Below, one piece after another: positions 8,018-16,009 of a stretch of 64,000 nt of DNA. Each line of letters opens with the position of its first letter. Position 1 is the stretch's first letter. Location: NCBI GenBank assembly GCA_022703505.1, contig JAKLDN010000006.1:124001-188000 (forward strand), read 5' to 3'. Source of the DNA: Spirochaetota bacterium (GTDB taxonomy: Bacteria > Spirochaetota > Spirochaetia > Treponematales > UBA12059). Below the pieces are notes generated by a model. The model ran no database searches. It was not told the DNA's origin and worked only from the letters and a program-made list of their open reading frames with translations. Made by a program: the position numbers and the translations under genes.

Positions 8018-9177
8018 GCCGCCCCAAGACGCCCTACGTGGCCCCCGAGGAGCGGGCCGTCCCGGACCTGGATTCCGGCAAGTACCTGGTGATGTGGCAG
8101 GGTCCGAACCACCCGGGTATCACGGGGAACATGTCCCTGCGCCTGGTGATCGAGGGCGACTCGGTGGTGGACTGCGAGACCCACGTGGGCTACCTCCACC
8201 GAGGCTTCGAGAAGCTCATGGAGCGGCGGCTGTGGATGCAGAACTTCCCCCTGGTCTGCCGCATCGCCGTGCCGGAGCCGGACTTCAACGAGTACTGCTA
8301 CGCCGCCGCCCTGGAGGAGCTCGCGGGGATCGAAGTCCCGGACAAGGCGGTCTGGCTCCGGACCCTCTCCCTGGAGATGATCCGCCTGGCCAGCTTCCTC
8401 ATGTGGATCGGCGGCCAGGCCGGGGCCTTCGGTCACGGGACCATCGCCCAGTGGAGCGTCACGATGCGGGACTACGTCCTGGACCTCTTCGAGGAGCTCT
8501 CGGGAGGTCGCATCTACCACATGTACATCATCCCCGGCGGGGTCCGGGCGGACGTCCCGCCGGGCTTCCTCCGGCACGTGCTGGAGACCATGACCGTCGT
8601 CGAGCAGAACCTCAAGGACATCGAGCTCGTGATGTTCCACAACGCGGTGATGAAGATGCGGGCCGTCGGCCTGGGGTACATCCCCCCGGACTGGGTGGAC
8701 CGCTACGGCATCACGGGCCCGAACGCCCGGGCCGCGGGCTTCAAGCGGGACCTCCGGAAGGACCGGGGCTACCTGGCCTACCCCCGCCTCTCCTTTGAGC
8801 CCGTGGTCGGGGCGGAGTCGGACGCCTTCGAACGGGCCCGGCTCCGGCTGGCCGAGATGTTCCAGGGGATCGACCTGATCCGCCAGATCGTGGACTTCCT
8901 GCCCTCGGAAGGCCCCTTCCGGGAGCGGCTGCCCAACCCCCTGCACTGGAAGATCCCCGCGGGGGAGACCTACGTGGCCGCGGAGTGCACCCGGGGTGAG
9001 TACGGCTTCTACGTGGTGTCCGACGGGGGCGACAAGCCCCGCCGGGTCGCGGTCCGGGGCCCCAGCTACACCCACGCGGTTTCCGTCATGGAGCGCCTGG
9101 TCCGGGGCGTGAACATCGCCGACGTGGCGGGCCTCATGGTGAGCCTCCACACCTATCCGCCCGAGATCGAGAGGTGA
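8014..9177 (+). CDS. NuoD/MbxL-like large subunit lacking [NiFe] ligands
   Basis: 387 residues aligning with NuoD and [NiFe]-hydrogenase large subunits (GPNHPGITG near 30-38, VGYLHRGFEKLMERR 58-72). A hydrogenase would have CxxC motifs at two places. The first region reads FPLVCRIAVPEPDFNE with a single C82, and the C-terminus ends SLHTYPPEIER with no cysteine. It therefore cannot bind a [NiFe] centre. The quinone-site histidine of complex I (HP-THG) is also replaced (HPGITG). The protein is thus a scaffold of the MBX/MBS type. It should not be annotated as a hydrogenase or quinone reductase catalytic subunit. Confidence 0.9.
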   Translation: MSRPKTPYVAPEERAVPDLDSGKYLVMWQGPNHPGITGNMSLRLVIEGDSVVDCETHVGYLHRGFEKLMERRLWMQNFPLVCRIAVPEPDFNEYCYAAALEELAGIEVPDKAVWLRTLSLEMIRLASFLMWIGGQAGAFGHGTIAQWSVTMRDYVLDLFEELSGGRIYHMYIIPGGVRADVPPGFLRHVLETMTVVEQNLKDIELVMFHNAVMKMRAVGLGYIPPDWVDRYGITGPNARAAGFKRDLRKDRGYLAYPRLSFEPVVGAESDAFERARLRLAEMFQGIDLIRQIVDFLPSEGPFRERLPNPLHWKIPAGETYVAAECTRGEYGFYVVSDGGDKPRRVAVRGPSYTHAVSVMERLVRGVNIADVAGLMVSLHTYPPEIER

Positions 9178-9181
9178 GCCC

Positions 9182-10957
9182 ATGGATATCAAGGACATCA
9201 TAGCCCCCTTCGCCGTCTGGAAGCGCGCCTTCGAGAAGCCCTTCACGGTCCGCAAGCCCATCGACGAGCGTCCCGGCGCGCCCCGGTACCGGGGCTTCCA
9301 CATCAACGACGCGGACACGTGCGTGGGCTGCGGCACCTGCGAGAGCATATGCATGAACAAGGCCATCGACCTGGTGCCCGTGGAGGGACGATCGCCCTCC
9401 GGCGGGGATTCCGGCCTCCGGCCCCGGGTGGACTACGGCCGCTGCTGCTGGTGCGCCCTCTGCGTGGACATCTGCCCCTCGGGCTCCCTGGGGATGAGCA
9501 ACGAATACCTGTGGATCGACTCGGATCCGGAGGTCTTCCGCTACGTGCCCGGGGTGGATCCCAAACCCTGGGACGGCGCAGAGCTCGGGTACCGCCGCGC
9601 CGAGGGCTACCGGCTCCTGGACATGGAGCGGGTCCCCATGCCGGAACTAAGTCACGCCGAGGGGGTGAAGTCCTTCCTGGAGCTCGTGAAGGGCTATTCC
9701 CGGGAGCAAGCCGAGCGGGAGGCGGACCGCTGCGTGGCCTGCGGAGTCTGCGTGGCCTCCTGCCCGGCCCACATGGACATCCCCGGCTACATAAACGCGG
9801 TCCGGGGCGGCGACCTTGAGACGGGGCTGCGCCTCCTGTACGAGACCAACCCCTTCCCCGAGGCCTGCGGCCGGATCTGCACCCGGGCCTGCGAGTCCGC
9901 CTGCGCGATCGGCTCCGGGGGCGACCCCGTGGCCATCCGCTGGCTCAAGCGCTACATCGCGGACCAGGTGGAACTGGCCGACTACGGCAAGTCCCTTCCC
10001 CGGGCGGAGAGCGCCACGGGCCGAAAGGTCGCCGTGGTCGGCGCCGGCCCCGGCGGACTTTCCGCTGCCTACTACCTGGCGCTTTTGGGCCACAAGGTCA
10101 CGGTCTTCGAGAAGGACGAGGCGCCGGGCGGGATGCTCCGGTACGGGATCCCGGAATACCGCCTGCCCTACCCCGCCCTGGACAAGGACGTGGACTACAT
10201 CCGGAGCCTGGGCGTGGAGATCCGCCACGGAGCGACGGTCGGGAAGGATCCGGCCCTGGCGAAGCTCCGGGAGGATTTCGACGCGGTCTACCTCTCCACG
10301 GGCCTGCCCTCGGCGTACCGCCTGGACGTGCCCGGGGACGAGCACCCCCGGGTCCTGGACGGGGTGGCCGTCCTGGCAGCCGCCACCCGGGGCGAGGAGC
10401 TCGGACTGGGCCGGCGGGTGGCCGTGGTCGGGGGCGGCAACGTGGCTATGGACGCCGCCCGGACCGCCCTGCGCCGGGGCTGCGAGGTGGACATCGTCTA
10501 CCGCCGCCGCCAGGTCGACATGCCCGCGGACCCCGAGGAGATCCGGGAAGCCAAGGCCGAGGGCGCCCGCCTTATCGAGCGGGCCATCCCCCTGCGGGTG
10601 GAGGACTCCGGGGACGGAGGGGCCCGCTTCGTGTGGAACGAGGCCGAGATGGTCCAGAAGGAGCCGGGCAAGCGCCCCGTGCCGGAACCCATCCCCGGGG
10701 CGGTCGTCACCGAGCGCTACGACTCCATCATCGCGGCCATCGGCCAGGGCCCCGAACTGTCGTACATCACGGAGGCGGACGGCGTGGAGGTCCGCCGCAT
10801 GAAGCCCGTCACGGACCGGACCGGCCGGACGAGCGTCCCGACGGTCTTCGCGGGCGGCGACCTGGTGAACGAAAAGAAGGACGCCATCTCCGCCATCGCG
10901 GACGGCCACCGCGCGGCCCGGGCCATCGACCGCATCCTGGGCGGGAGGGGGGACTGA
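9182..10957 (+). CDS. NuoI/MbxN-like ferredoxin subunit fused to a GltD/NfnL-type flavoprotein
   Basis: 591 residues in two parts. Residues 1-115 are a two-cluster ferredoxin subunit (C47-C50-C53-C57 and C88-C91-C94-C98). Residues about 150-591 are a GltD/NfnL-type oxidoreductase with an N-terminal Fe-S domain (C184, C187, C190, C194; C229, C233, C237, C241), an FAD Rossmann motif GAGPGG (287-292) and an NAD(P) motif GGGNVAMDAA (417-426). A YRRRQVDMPA loop follows, suggesting NADPH. GltD-type proteins pass electrons between NAD(P)H, flavin and Fe-S clusters. Fused to the clusters of the membrane complex, it should feed or withdraw NAD(P)H electrons. It lies 4 nt after the NuoD-like gene. Confidence 0.9.
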   Translation: MDIKDIIAPFAVWKRAFEKPFTVRKPIDERPGAPRYRGFHINDADTCVGCGTCESICMNKAIDLVPVEGRSPSGGDSGLRPRVDYGRCCWCALCVDICPSGSLGMSNEYLWIDSDPEVFRYVPGVDPKPWDGAELGYRRAEGYRLLDMERVPMPELSHAEGVKSFLELVKGYSREQAEREADRCVACGVCVASCPAHMDIPGYINAVRGGDLETGLRLLYETNPFPEACGRICTRACESACAIGSGGDPVAIRWLKRYIADQVELADYGKSLPRAESATGRKVAVVGAGPGGLSAAYYLALLGHKVTVFEKDEAPGGMLRYGIPEYRLPYPALDKDVDYIRSLGVEIRHGATVGKDPALAKLREDFDAVYLSTGLPSAYRLDVPGDEHPRVLDGVAVLAAATRGEELGLGRRVAVVGGGNVAMDAARTALRRGCEVDIVYRRRQVDMPADPEEIREAKAEGARLIERAIPLRVEDSGDGGARFVWNEAEMVQKEPGKRPVPEPIPGAVVTERYDSIIAAIGQGPELSYITEADGVEVRRMKPVTDRTGRTSVPTVFAGGDLVNEKKDAISAIADGHRAARAIDRILGGRGD

Positions 10958-10958
10958 C

Positions 10959-11414
10959 ATGGGATACGCCACGTTCGGGGAGGTTCTCGAGTTCGCCATC
11001 GGCCGGGAGAACGCGGCCGTGGACTTCTACCGGGAGCTGTCCGGCATCGCGGCCTTCGCGGCCCAGAAGTCCACCCTGGCGGAGTTCATCGCCATGGAGA
11101 GAGGCCACGCGGCCATGCTGGAGGCGATGAAGGCCCGCGGGACGGTCAAGCTCTCCGCCTCCACGGCGGTGGACCTGGGCGCGGCGCGGCGAGTCGAGGC
11201 GACGGACCGCCCCCCCGCGGGCATGACCTTCCAGGACATCCTGACCGCGGCGGCTTCCAAGGAGGCCCGGAGCTTCGAACTCTACGGCCGGCTGGCCCGG
11301 GAGGCCGGGGATCCCGGGATCCGGGAGACCTTCGAACGCCTGGCCGGGGAGGAATCCCGTCATCGGGCCTACTTCCAGGACCTCTACGAGCGGGAGGTCG
11401 CCCGGGACAACTGA
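10959..11414 (+). CDS. Ferritin-like/rubrerythrin-type di-iron protein
   Basis: 151 residues forming a four-helix bundle. Likely di-iron ligands are E17, E47 with H50 (MERGH), E102 and E131/E132 with H135 (EESRH). There is no C-terminal rubredoxin domain, so it is shorter than classical rubrerythrin. Such proteins reduce peroxide or store iron. It starts one base after the flavoprotein stop, so it is the last gene of the mbx operon. I infer protection of the oxygen-sensitive Fe-S complex or a role in iron/peroxide handling. The specific reaction cannot be read from sequence. Confidence 0.75.
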   Translation: MGYATFGEVLEFAIGRENAAVDFYRELSGIAAFAAQKSTLAEFIAMERGHAAMLEAMKARGTVKLSASTAVDLGAARRVEATDRPPAGMTFQDILTAAASKEARSFELYGRLAREAGDPGIRETFERLAGEESRHRAYFQDLYEREVARDN

Positions 11415-11430
11415 GGGGGAAGTCCGGCCC

Positions 11431-12279
11431 TCAGGCAGCCCCGGCCGCCAATCCCACGCGCACCGCCGCCTCGGTACGGGACGCCAGACCCCTCCGGTCC
11501 TCCCCGGCCTCGGGAAGGATCGCAGGAAGCCAGGCCACCCGGGCCTCTATGCGGGGGAGGCAGAGGACCCGGAAAACGTGCAGCGGCAGGGGGGTCCAGT
11601 CCACCCAGTGCACGGACCGGGGCGCGGACGGCCAGGGAACCGGGGTCTCGTAGGTCAGGGCGAAGGGCTGGACTGGCACCCCGGTATCCAGGGCCGCCTG
11701 GAAGAATGCGGGCTTGAAGGGCAGACAGCCGGGTCCGAAGGTCGTTGTCCCTTCCGGAAACACCCCCACCGGGCAGCCCGCCCGCAGCCGCTCCGCCGCC
11801 GCCTTCACGGCGCCCGGTAGGGAAGCGGCGTAGCCTCGGGGAAGCAGGATGGTTCCCATGACCCGGAGGAAGGAATCCACCAGGCGGCTGTCCCGGGAAT
11901 AGGCCGTGTAGGCCGCCCCGGTTTCGGCTACCACGACCAGGCTGTCCAGCCAGGAAATATGGTTGCCCGCGGCCAGGAACGTGCCCTCGGAGGGTCTCCC
12001 CCGACGGACCCGAATCACCCCCAGCAGGGACGAGAGATACCGGGCGCCCCGCATCCTGAGGAGCCGCATCCTCTTGTCCCGCGTCCCGGGGTCCGCGGCC
12101 GCCTCCACCGAAGCCGCGAAGACCCAAAGTCCGGCCAGGAAGACGGCTCCGGAGGCAAGGCGGAGCAGGCCCCGGAGGCAGGCCGCAGGCCCGGGGGAAA
12201 CCGTGGACCTGCGCCCCGGCGATTCGGGCCAGGGCGGGCCGAAGCGGCGGCGGCCGGGAGGAGACGCGGGGGGCGTCAT
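11431..12279 (-). CDS. 1-acyl-glycerol-3-phosphate acyltransferase family protein
   Basis: 282 residues. The start is the ATG at 12279, which overlaps the stop of the upstream transporter gene as ATGA; longer reading frames upstream are out-of-frame shadow. The PlsC-family catalytic motif NHISWLD (H107, D112) and the substrate-binding FPEGTTT (174-180) are intact. A hydrophobic helix lies at about 38-60. It likely transfers an acyl chain to a glycerophosphate or similar acceptor at the inner membrane. The GC-rich proline/arginine N-terminus (1-30) is unusual and may not be folded. Confidence 0.8.
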   Translation of the reverse strand: MTPPASPPGRRRFGPPWPESPGRRSTVSPGPAACLRGLLRLASGAVFLAGLWVFAASVEAAADPGTRDKRMRLLRMRGARYLSSLLGVIRVRRGRPSEGTFLAAGNHISWLDSLVVVAETGAAYTAYSRDSRLVDSFLRVMGTILLPRGYAASLPGAVKAAAERLRAGCPVGVFPEGTTTFGPGCLPFKPAFFQAALDTGVPVQPFALTYETPVPWPSAPRSVHWVDWTPLPLHVFRVLCLPRIEARVAWLPAILPEAGEDRRGLASRTEAAVRVGLAAGAA

Positions 12280-13661
12280 TCCCCGGCCCGGGCCAGGATG
12301 GCGTCCCGGGCGGCCCGCTGGTCCTCCCGGCTGACCGGGTACAGCCAGGCGAAGGCCGTCGCGCAGGCGAGCAGGACCGCGGGGGCCAGCCCCATGAAGA
12401 GCCGTATCGCCCGGATTGCGGACTGGGGCTGTTCCGGGAAGGGTACGGCGGCGGTCGGCGTGACGTACCCCCCGGCTTCCAGGGCACGGGCCATGAGCCA
12501 GAGGGCGGCACCGGTACCCAGTTTCTGGAAGAAGGAGGCGAAGGCGTAGTAGGAGCCTTCCCGGTTCCGGCCCGAGGCCGCGGTATCCAGTTCGATGACA
12601 TCCGGGATCATGGCCCACGGAAGGACGTAGGCCGTGGCGATCCCCAGGCCGATCAGGACGGCCAGCGCGTATGCCGGGACCAGCTGGCCGGGGGCCAGGA
12701 GGCTGATGGCCCCCTGTACCGCCGCCCAGGCCGCGCAGCCCGCCATGAAGGCCCGCCGCTTGTCCCAGCGCCGTGCGGCGGCTACGACCAGGGGTATGAA
12801 CGCGATGGCCGAAACTTCCGCTGCCAGGACCAGGTAGTTGGAGTGGGCGGGGGCCCGGAGGTAGTAGCTGACGAAGTATACCAGGGCGGAGGAGATGACC
12901 GCGGTGGTGGTCCAGGAGAACAGGTAGAGCCCCATCACCTGCCGGAACGGCCGGTTGGCCAGCACGGCCCGGGTCGATTCCGCCAGAGCTTCCAGGAAAC
13001 CCGGGCGCATCCTTCCCGAACCGGGGGTTTCACAGGCGCCCTCCTCGTCGAAGCCTTCCGCGGCCTTGTAGGCGAACCATGGGGGGATCATGCAGAAGAG
13101 ACCCAGGCCGATCCCCGCCAGGGCGAACCGGGCACGCGCGTCCTCGATCCGGCCCGAGAGCACGGTCATCAGGATGACGGCGGCCAGGGTGCCCGCGATG
13201 GAGAACACCATCCGGTAGCCGTTCAGGGAGCTCCGTTCGTCGTAGTCCCGGGCCAGGACGGGGGTCAGGGCATTGAAGCTGACATGGAACATTGTGAAGC
13301 AGGTATCGAAGACCAGGAAGACGATGGCATACCAGACGGCGGCGCCGAGGGGCCGGAAGGGAGGCACGATCCAAAGAAGGCAGAAGGTGAGACCCAGGGG
13401 AACGGACGCCGCAAGCATGGGCACCCTCCGGCGACCGCCCCGGGATCGGAAGCGATCCGACAGGGCGCCCAGGACCGGATCGTTGACCGCGTCCCAGAGC
13501 TTGACTACCAGGATGGACCAGGCCGCCATGCCCGGAGGTATTCGGGCCACGTCGGTCAAGAAGTAGAGCTGGAAGAATCCCAGGATCGTCAGGGGGACCG
13601 CGGCGGTAAGGTCTCCCAGACTGAACATCCATTTTCGGGTGCCCGACAAGGTGATCGTCAT
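12276..13661 (-). CDS. GPH-type sugar:cation symporter (MFS)
   Basis: 461 residues with about twelve transmembrane helices. The first cytoplasmic loop KLWDAVNDPVLGALSDR (about 54-70) is the glycoside-pentoside-hexuronide (MelB) family motif. Substrate cannot be named. It is transcribed with the acyltransferase that follows by a 4-nt overlap. Its TATAAT box lies 8 nt upstream of the ATG and no Shine-Dalgarno is present, so the mRNA is probably leaderless. Confidence 0.82.
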   Translation of the reverse strand: MTITLSGTRKWMFSLGDLTAAVPLTILGFFQLYFLTDVARIPPGMAAWSILVVKLWDAVNDPVLGALSDRFRSRGGRRRVPMLAASVPLGLTFCLLWIVPPFRPLGAAVWYAIVFLVFDTCFTMFHVSFNALTPVLARDYDERSSLNGYRMVFSIAGTLAAVILMTVLSGRIEDARARFALAGIGLGLFCMIPPWFAYKAAEGFDEEGACETPGSGRMRPGFLEALAESTRAVLANRPFRQVMGLYLFSWTTTAVISSALVYFVSYYLRAPAHSNYLVLAAEVSAIAFIPLVVAAARRWDKRRAFMAGCAAWAAVQGAISLLAPGQLVPAYALAVLIGLGIATAYVLPWAMIPDVIELDTAASGRNREGSYYAFASFFQKLGTGAALWLMARALEAGGYVTPTAAVPFPEQPQSAIRAIRLFMGLAPAVLLACATAFAWLYPVSREDQRAARDAILARAGE

Positions 13662-13669
13662 GGAAGAGG

Positions 13670-13698
13670 ATTATAGGGGCGGTTTCCGGGGCAAGCAA
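13670..13698 (-). promoter_or_regulatory. Promoter of the GPH symporter operon (leaderless type)
   Basis: Reading on the minus strand: TTGCTT (13698-13693), a 17-bp spacer and TATAAT (13675-13670). The start codon is at 13661, 8 nt beyond. Transcription would begin at or next to the ATG. Confidence 0.6.
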
Positions 13699-13840
13699 GA
13701 AGAACATGTCGACATCGGATGTCATGTTACGTATCAGCTCTCGTCCACCCTTCATTCCATCCCTATCCGGGTCATGCCTTAAGCAGCCGCCGGTCCGGAT
13801 ACCGGGGCCGGGAGCAACCCCGCCGTCCCGTACGGGCGGT

Positions 13841-13869
13841 TTGACAGAGCCGCCGATCCGGTCCAGAAT
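13841..13869 (+). promoter_or_regulatory. Promoter of the PhnD-like sensor operon (leaderless type)
   Basis: TTGACA (13841-13846), exactly 17 bp, then CAGAAT (13864-13869), with the ATG at 13876 just 6 nt later. There is no ribosome binding site between. This predicts a leaderless, constitutively transcribed regulatory operon. Confidence 0.6.
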
Positions 13870-13875
13870 CTCCCT

Positions 13876-14667
13876 ATGCGCGCCCTGGCCTGCATCCTCC
13901 TGTCTCTGGCCTGTCTAACCGCGGCCGCGGATCCGCCCCTTCGGCTGGCGCTGGAGGCCGGGGCGGACGGCCTCCGGACTGCCCAGGACTGGCAGGCCGC
14001 CGCCCGGGAGTACCTGTCCCGTACCGGCGTCCCCCTGGAGCCTCTCCTGGTGTCGTCGTCCGAGGAGATGCTCCGAGCCCTGGACTCCCGGGAGGCGGAA
14101 GCGGCGGTCCTGGACGCCGCCGCCTTCCTGAGAAACCGGGACCGGCTGCGGATTCTCGGGGTCGCCGCGGAGTACGGGTCCCCCTATGAGAGGTTCCTCC
14201 TGGTGGCCAGCGCCGAGTCGGTCATCCACCGGCCCGAGGACCTGCCCCGGGCCCGGCTGGTCCTCGCCGGAACTCCCGGAACCCTCCCCTGGGACCTGCC
14301 CCTGGCCTGGGCCCGGCGCTACCGTGGTCCGGATGCCGGAGCCGCGGATCCGCGGCCGGAGACGGGCTACGAGGGAGTCCTGCGAAACGTCGCACTGGGC
14401 CAGGCGGACGCGGGCTTCCTGCCCGGAGGCTTCCTCGAGAGAAGGAAGACCAGCGCGTTGGCCGACCGGATCCGGATCGTGGCGGCGATCCCGCCCTGCC
14501 CGCTTGCGCTTCTGGTAGCCCGTCGTGACCTAGCCGGGGATCGGGCGGCCCTCGCGGAGGGTCTCCTGGGGCTCTCGGCGGGTACCCTGGAGCTCCGGAC
14601 CCCGCCCGCGGACCTGGAGGCCGTCCTTTCCGGATTGGAGGAGGCTCTCCGTGCCCCTCGGCCATAA
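13876..14667 (+). CDS. PhnD-like periplasmic solute-binding sensor protein
   Basis: 263 residues with a signal peptide (about 1-18, cleavage near TAAA-D). The fold pattern is that of PhnD/TAXI-type binding proteins: an LVSSSEEMLRAL segment, AAVLDAAAFLRN and ILGVAAEYGSPYERFLLVA. It is not beside a permease. Instead it overlaps a histidine kinase gene by 17 nt. This is the layout of the Salmonella phosphoglycerate sensor pgtC-pgtB-pgtA, where a periplasmic protein works with a kinase and an NtrC-type regulator. I infer that it detects the transporter's substrate and signals to the kinase. Confidence 0.75.
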   Translation: MRALACILLSLACLTAAADPPLRLALEAGADGLRTAQDWQAAAREYLSRTGVPLEPLLVSSSEEMLRALDSREAEAAVLDAAAFLRNRDRLRILGVAAEYGSPYERFLLVASAESVIHRPEDLPRARLVLAGTPGTLPWDLPLAWARRYRGPDAGAADPRPETGYEGVLRNVALGQADAGFLPGGFLERRKTSALADRIRIVAAIPPCPLALLVARRDLAGDRAALAEGLLGLSAGTLELRTPPADLEAVLSGLEEALRAPRP

Positions 14668-16009
14668 GCTCGTCCTGTTCGCCCTGGCCCTTCTGGCGCT
14701 CCTGTCGGCCCAGTGGGGGGCCTCCATCGCGCGGGAACGGAGCCTTCTCATGGAGGAGGCCCAGGAACGGGCGGCGGTCCTGGTCCGGAACATGGCCGAG
14801 CTGGCTCGGGAACCCATCGCCTCGGGCCGCCTGGGGTCCCTGGATCGCCAGATTCGGTCCTTCCTGGGGGAGCGGGACGTCACCTACGCCCGGATCCTGG
14901 ACCACCGGTCCCGGGTCCTCGCGGCCTCCGAGGACCGGCTGGTCGGATGGTCGATCTCGGGCCCTCCCGAACCGGAGGGGTTCCTGCGGTGGACCGACGT
15001 CGGGCTGGTAGCCCGTGCGCCCATCCGAATTCCCGGTCAGGGGGACGGATACGTGGAGCTGGGGATGGACCGGGGGCCCCTGGATGCAAAGATCCGGAGG
15101 AGCCTGGGCATCCTGGCCCGTTTCCTGGCCGCGGAACTCGCCCTTTTCCTGGCCTTCATGATCCTCCTGTACCGACAGCTCTTCGAGCCCGTGCGGGCCT
15201 TGGTAGCCCGGCTGGGACAAGCGAGACCGGAGGCGGGGTACGAGCCGATCGACCTGCCCCGGCGGGCCGCCCCGGAGATCGCCCGCATCGCCCGGGCGGT
15301 GGACGAGCTCCGGATGCGGGCCGCGGAGTACCAGGCGGAGCTTGTCGCCGAAGAGCGTCTGGCCACGATCGGCCGGATGGCCGCGGACCTGGCCCACGAG
15401 ATCCGGAACCCCCTGGAGGCGATCTCCGGAGCCGTGGAAGCCCTGGCGGGGGCCGTCCCCCAGGACAACGAGTTCACCCGGGTGATCCGTGAGGAGGTCC
15501 GGAACCTCAACGAATACCTCGCGGGGATCCTGGAGTTCGCACGGAAGGGCGGAAGACGGCCGGAGGCCGCGGACTTGGCGGACCTGATCCGGGAGGCGGC
15601 CGCCCTGGCGGCCCCCCGGGCCCGAGAGGCGAGGGTCCTGTTCGACCTGCGTCTGAGCTACTGCCCCTGTGTCGTCTCCCGGTCGGCGGTGAAGCGGGCC
15701 GTCCTGAACCTCCTGCTGAACGCCGTAGAAGCCTCCGCGCCGGGACAGGCGGTGGAGGCGGCTACGGAGCGATTCGAGAACTCCGTCGTCCTCCGGGTTC
15801 GGGACCGGGGAAGCGGCGTCGCTCCCTCGGACCGGATGCGCCTGTTCGAACCCTATTTCACGACCAAACCCGGCGGCACGGGCCTGGGCCTGGCCCTGGC
15901 CCGCCAGACGGTGGAGGAGCACGGCGGTACCCTGACCCTGGAATCGGCGGACGGGGACGGCGGGACACAGGCGATCCTGCGGCTTCCCGCGAGGGAGGAG
16001 CGAGAGTGA
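14651..16009 (+). CDS. Sensor histidine kinase (PgtB-like context)
   Basis: 452 residues. TM1 is about 7-27, a periplasmic domain spans about 28-152, TM2 about 153-175, a HAMP-like linker follows, then the H-box LAHEIRNPLEAISG with H249, the N-box N357, DRGSGV and GTGLGLA. It starts with GTG inside the preceding gene. The NtrB-like H-box pairs naturally with the NtrC-type regulator encoded next, with a 4-nt GTGA overlap. Expected to autophosphorylate when the periplasmic sensor is engaged. Confidence 0.85.
   Translation: MPLGHKLVLFALALLALLSAQWGASIARERSLLMEEAQERAAVLVRNMAELAREPIASGRLGSLDRQIRSFLGERDVTYARILDHRSRVLAASEDRLVGWSISGPPEPEGFLRWTDVGLVARAPIRIPGQGDGYVELGMDRGPLDAKIRRSLGILARFLAAELALFLAFMILLYRQLFEPVRALVARLGQARPEAGYEPIDLPRRAAPEIARIARAVDELRMRAAEYQAELVAEERLATIGRMAADLAHEIRNPLEAISGAVEALAGAVPQDNEFTRVIREEVRNLNEYLAGILEFARKGGRRPEAADLADLIREAAALAAPRAREARVLFDLRLSYCPCVVSRSAVKRAVLNLLLNAVEASAPGQAVEAATERFENSVVLRVRDRGSGVAPSDRMRLFEPYFTTKPGGTGLGLALARQTVEEHGGTLTLESADGDGGTQAILRLPAREERE

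Noticed and set aside
8014-9177. Annotation as NADH:quinone oxidoreductase (complex I) subunit D with quinone site
   Set aside because: The conserved quinone-site histidine is replaced, and the Mrp block, absence of NuoEFG and GltD fusion argue against a classical complex I.
386-10957. Annotation as energy-converting [NiFe] hydrogenase
   Set aside because: Both nickel-binding CxxC motifs are absent from the large subunit.
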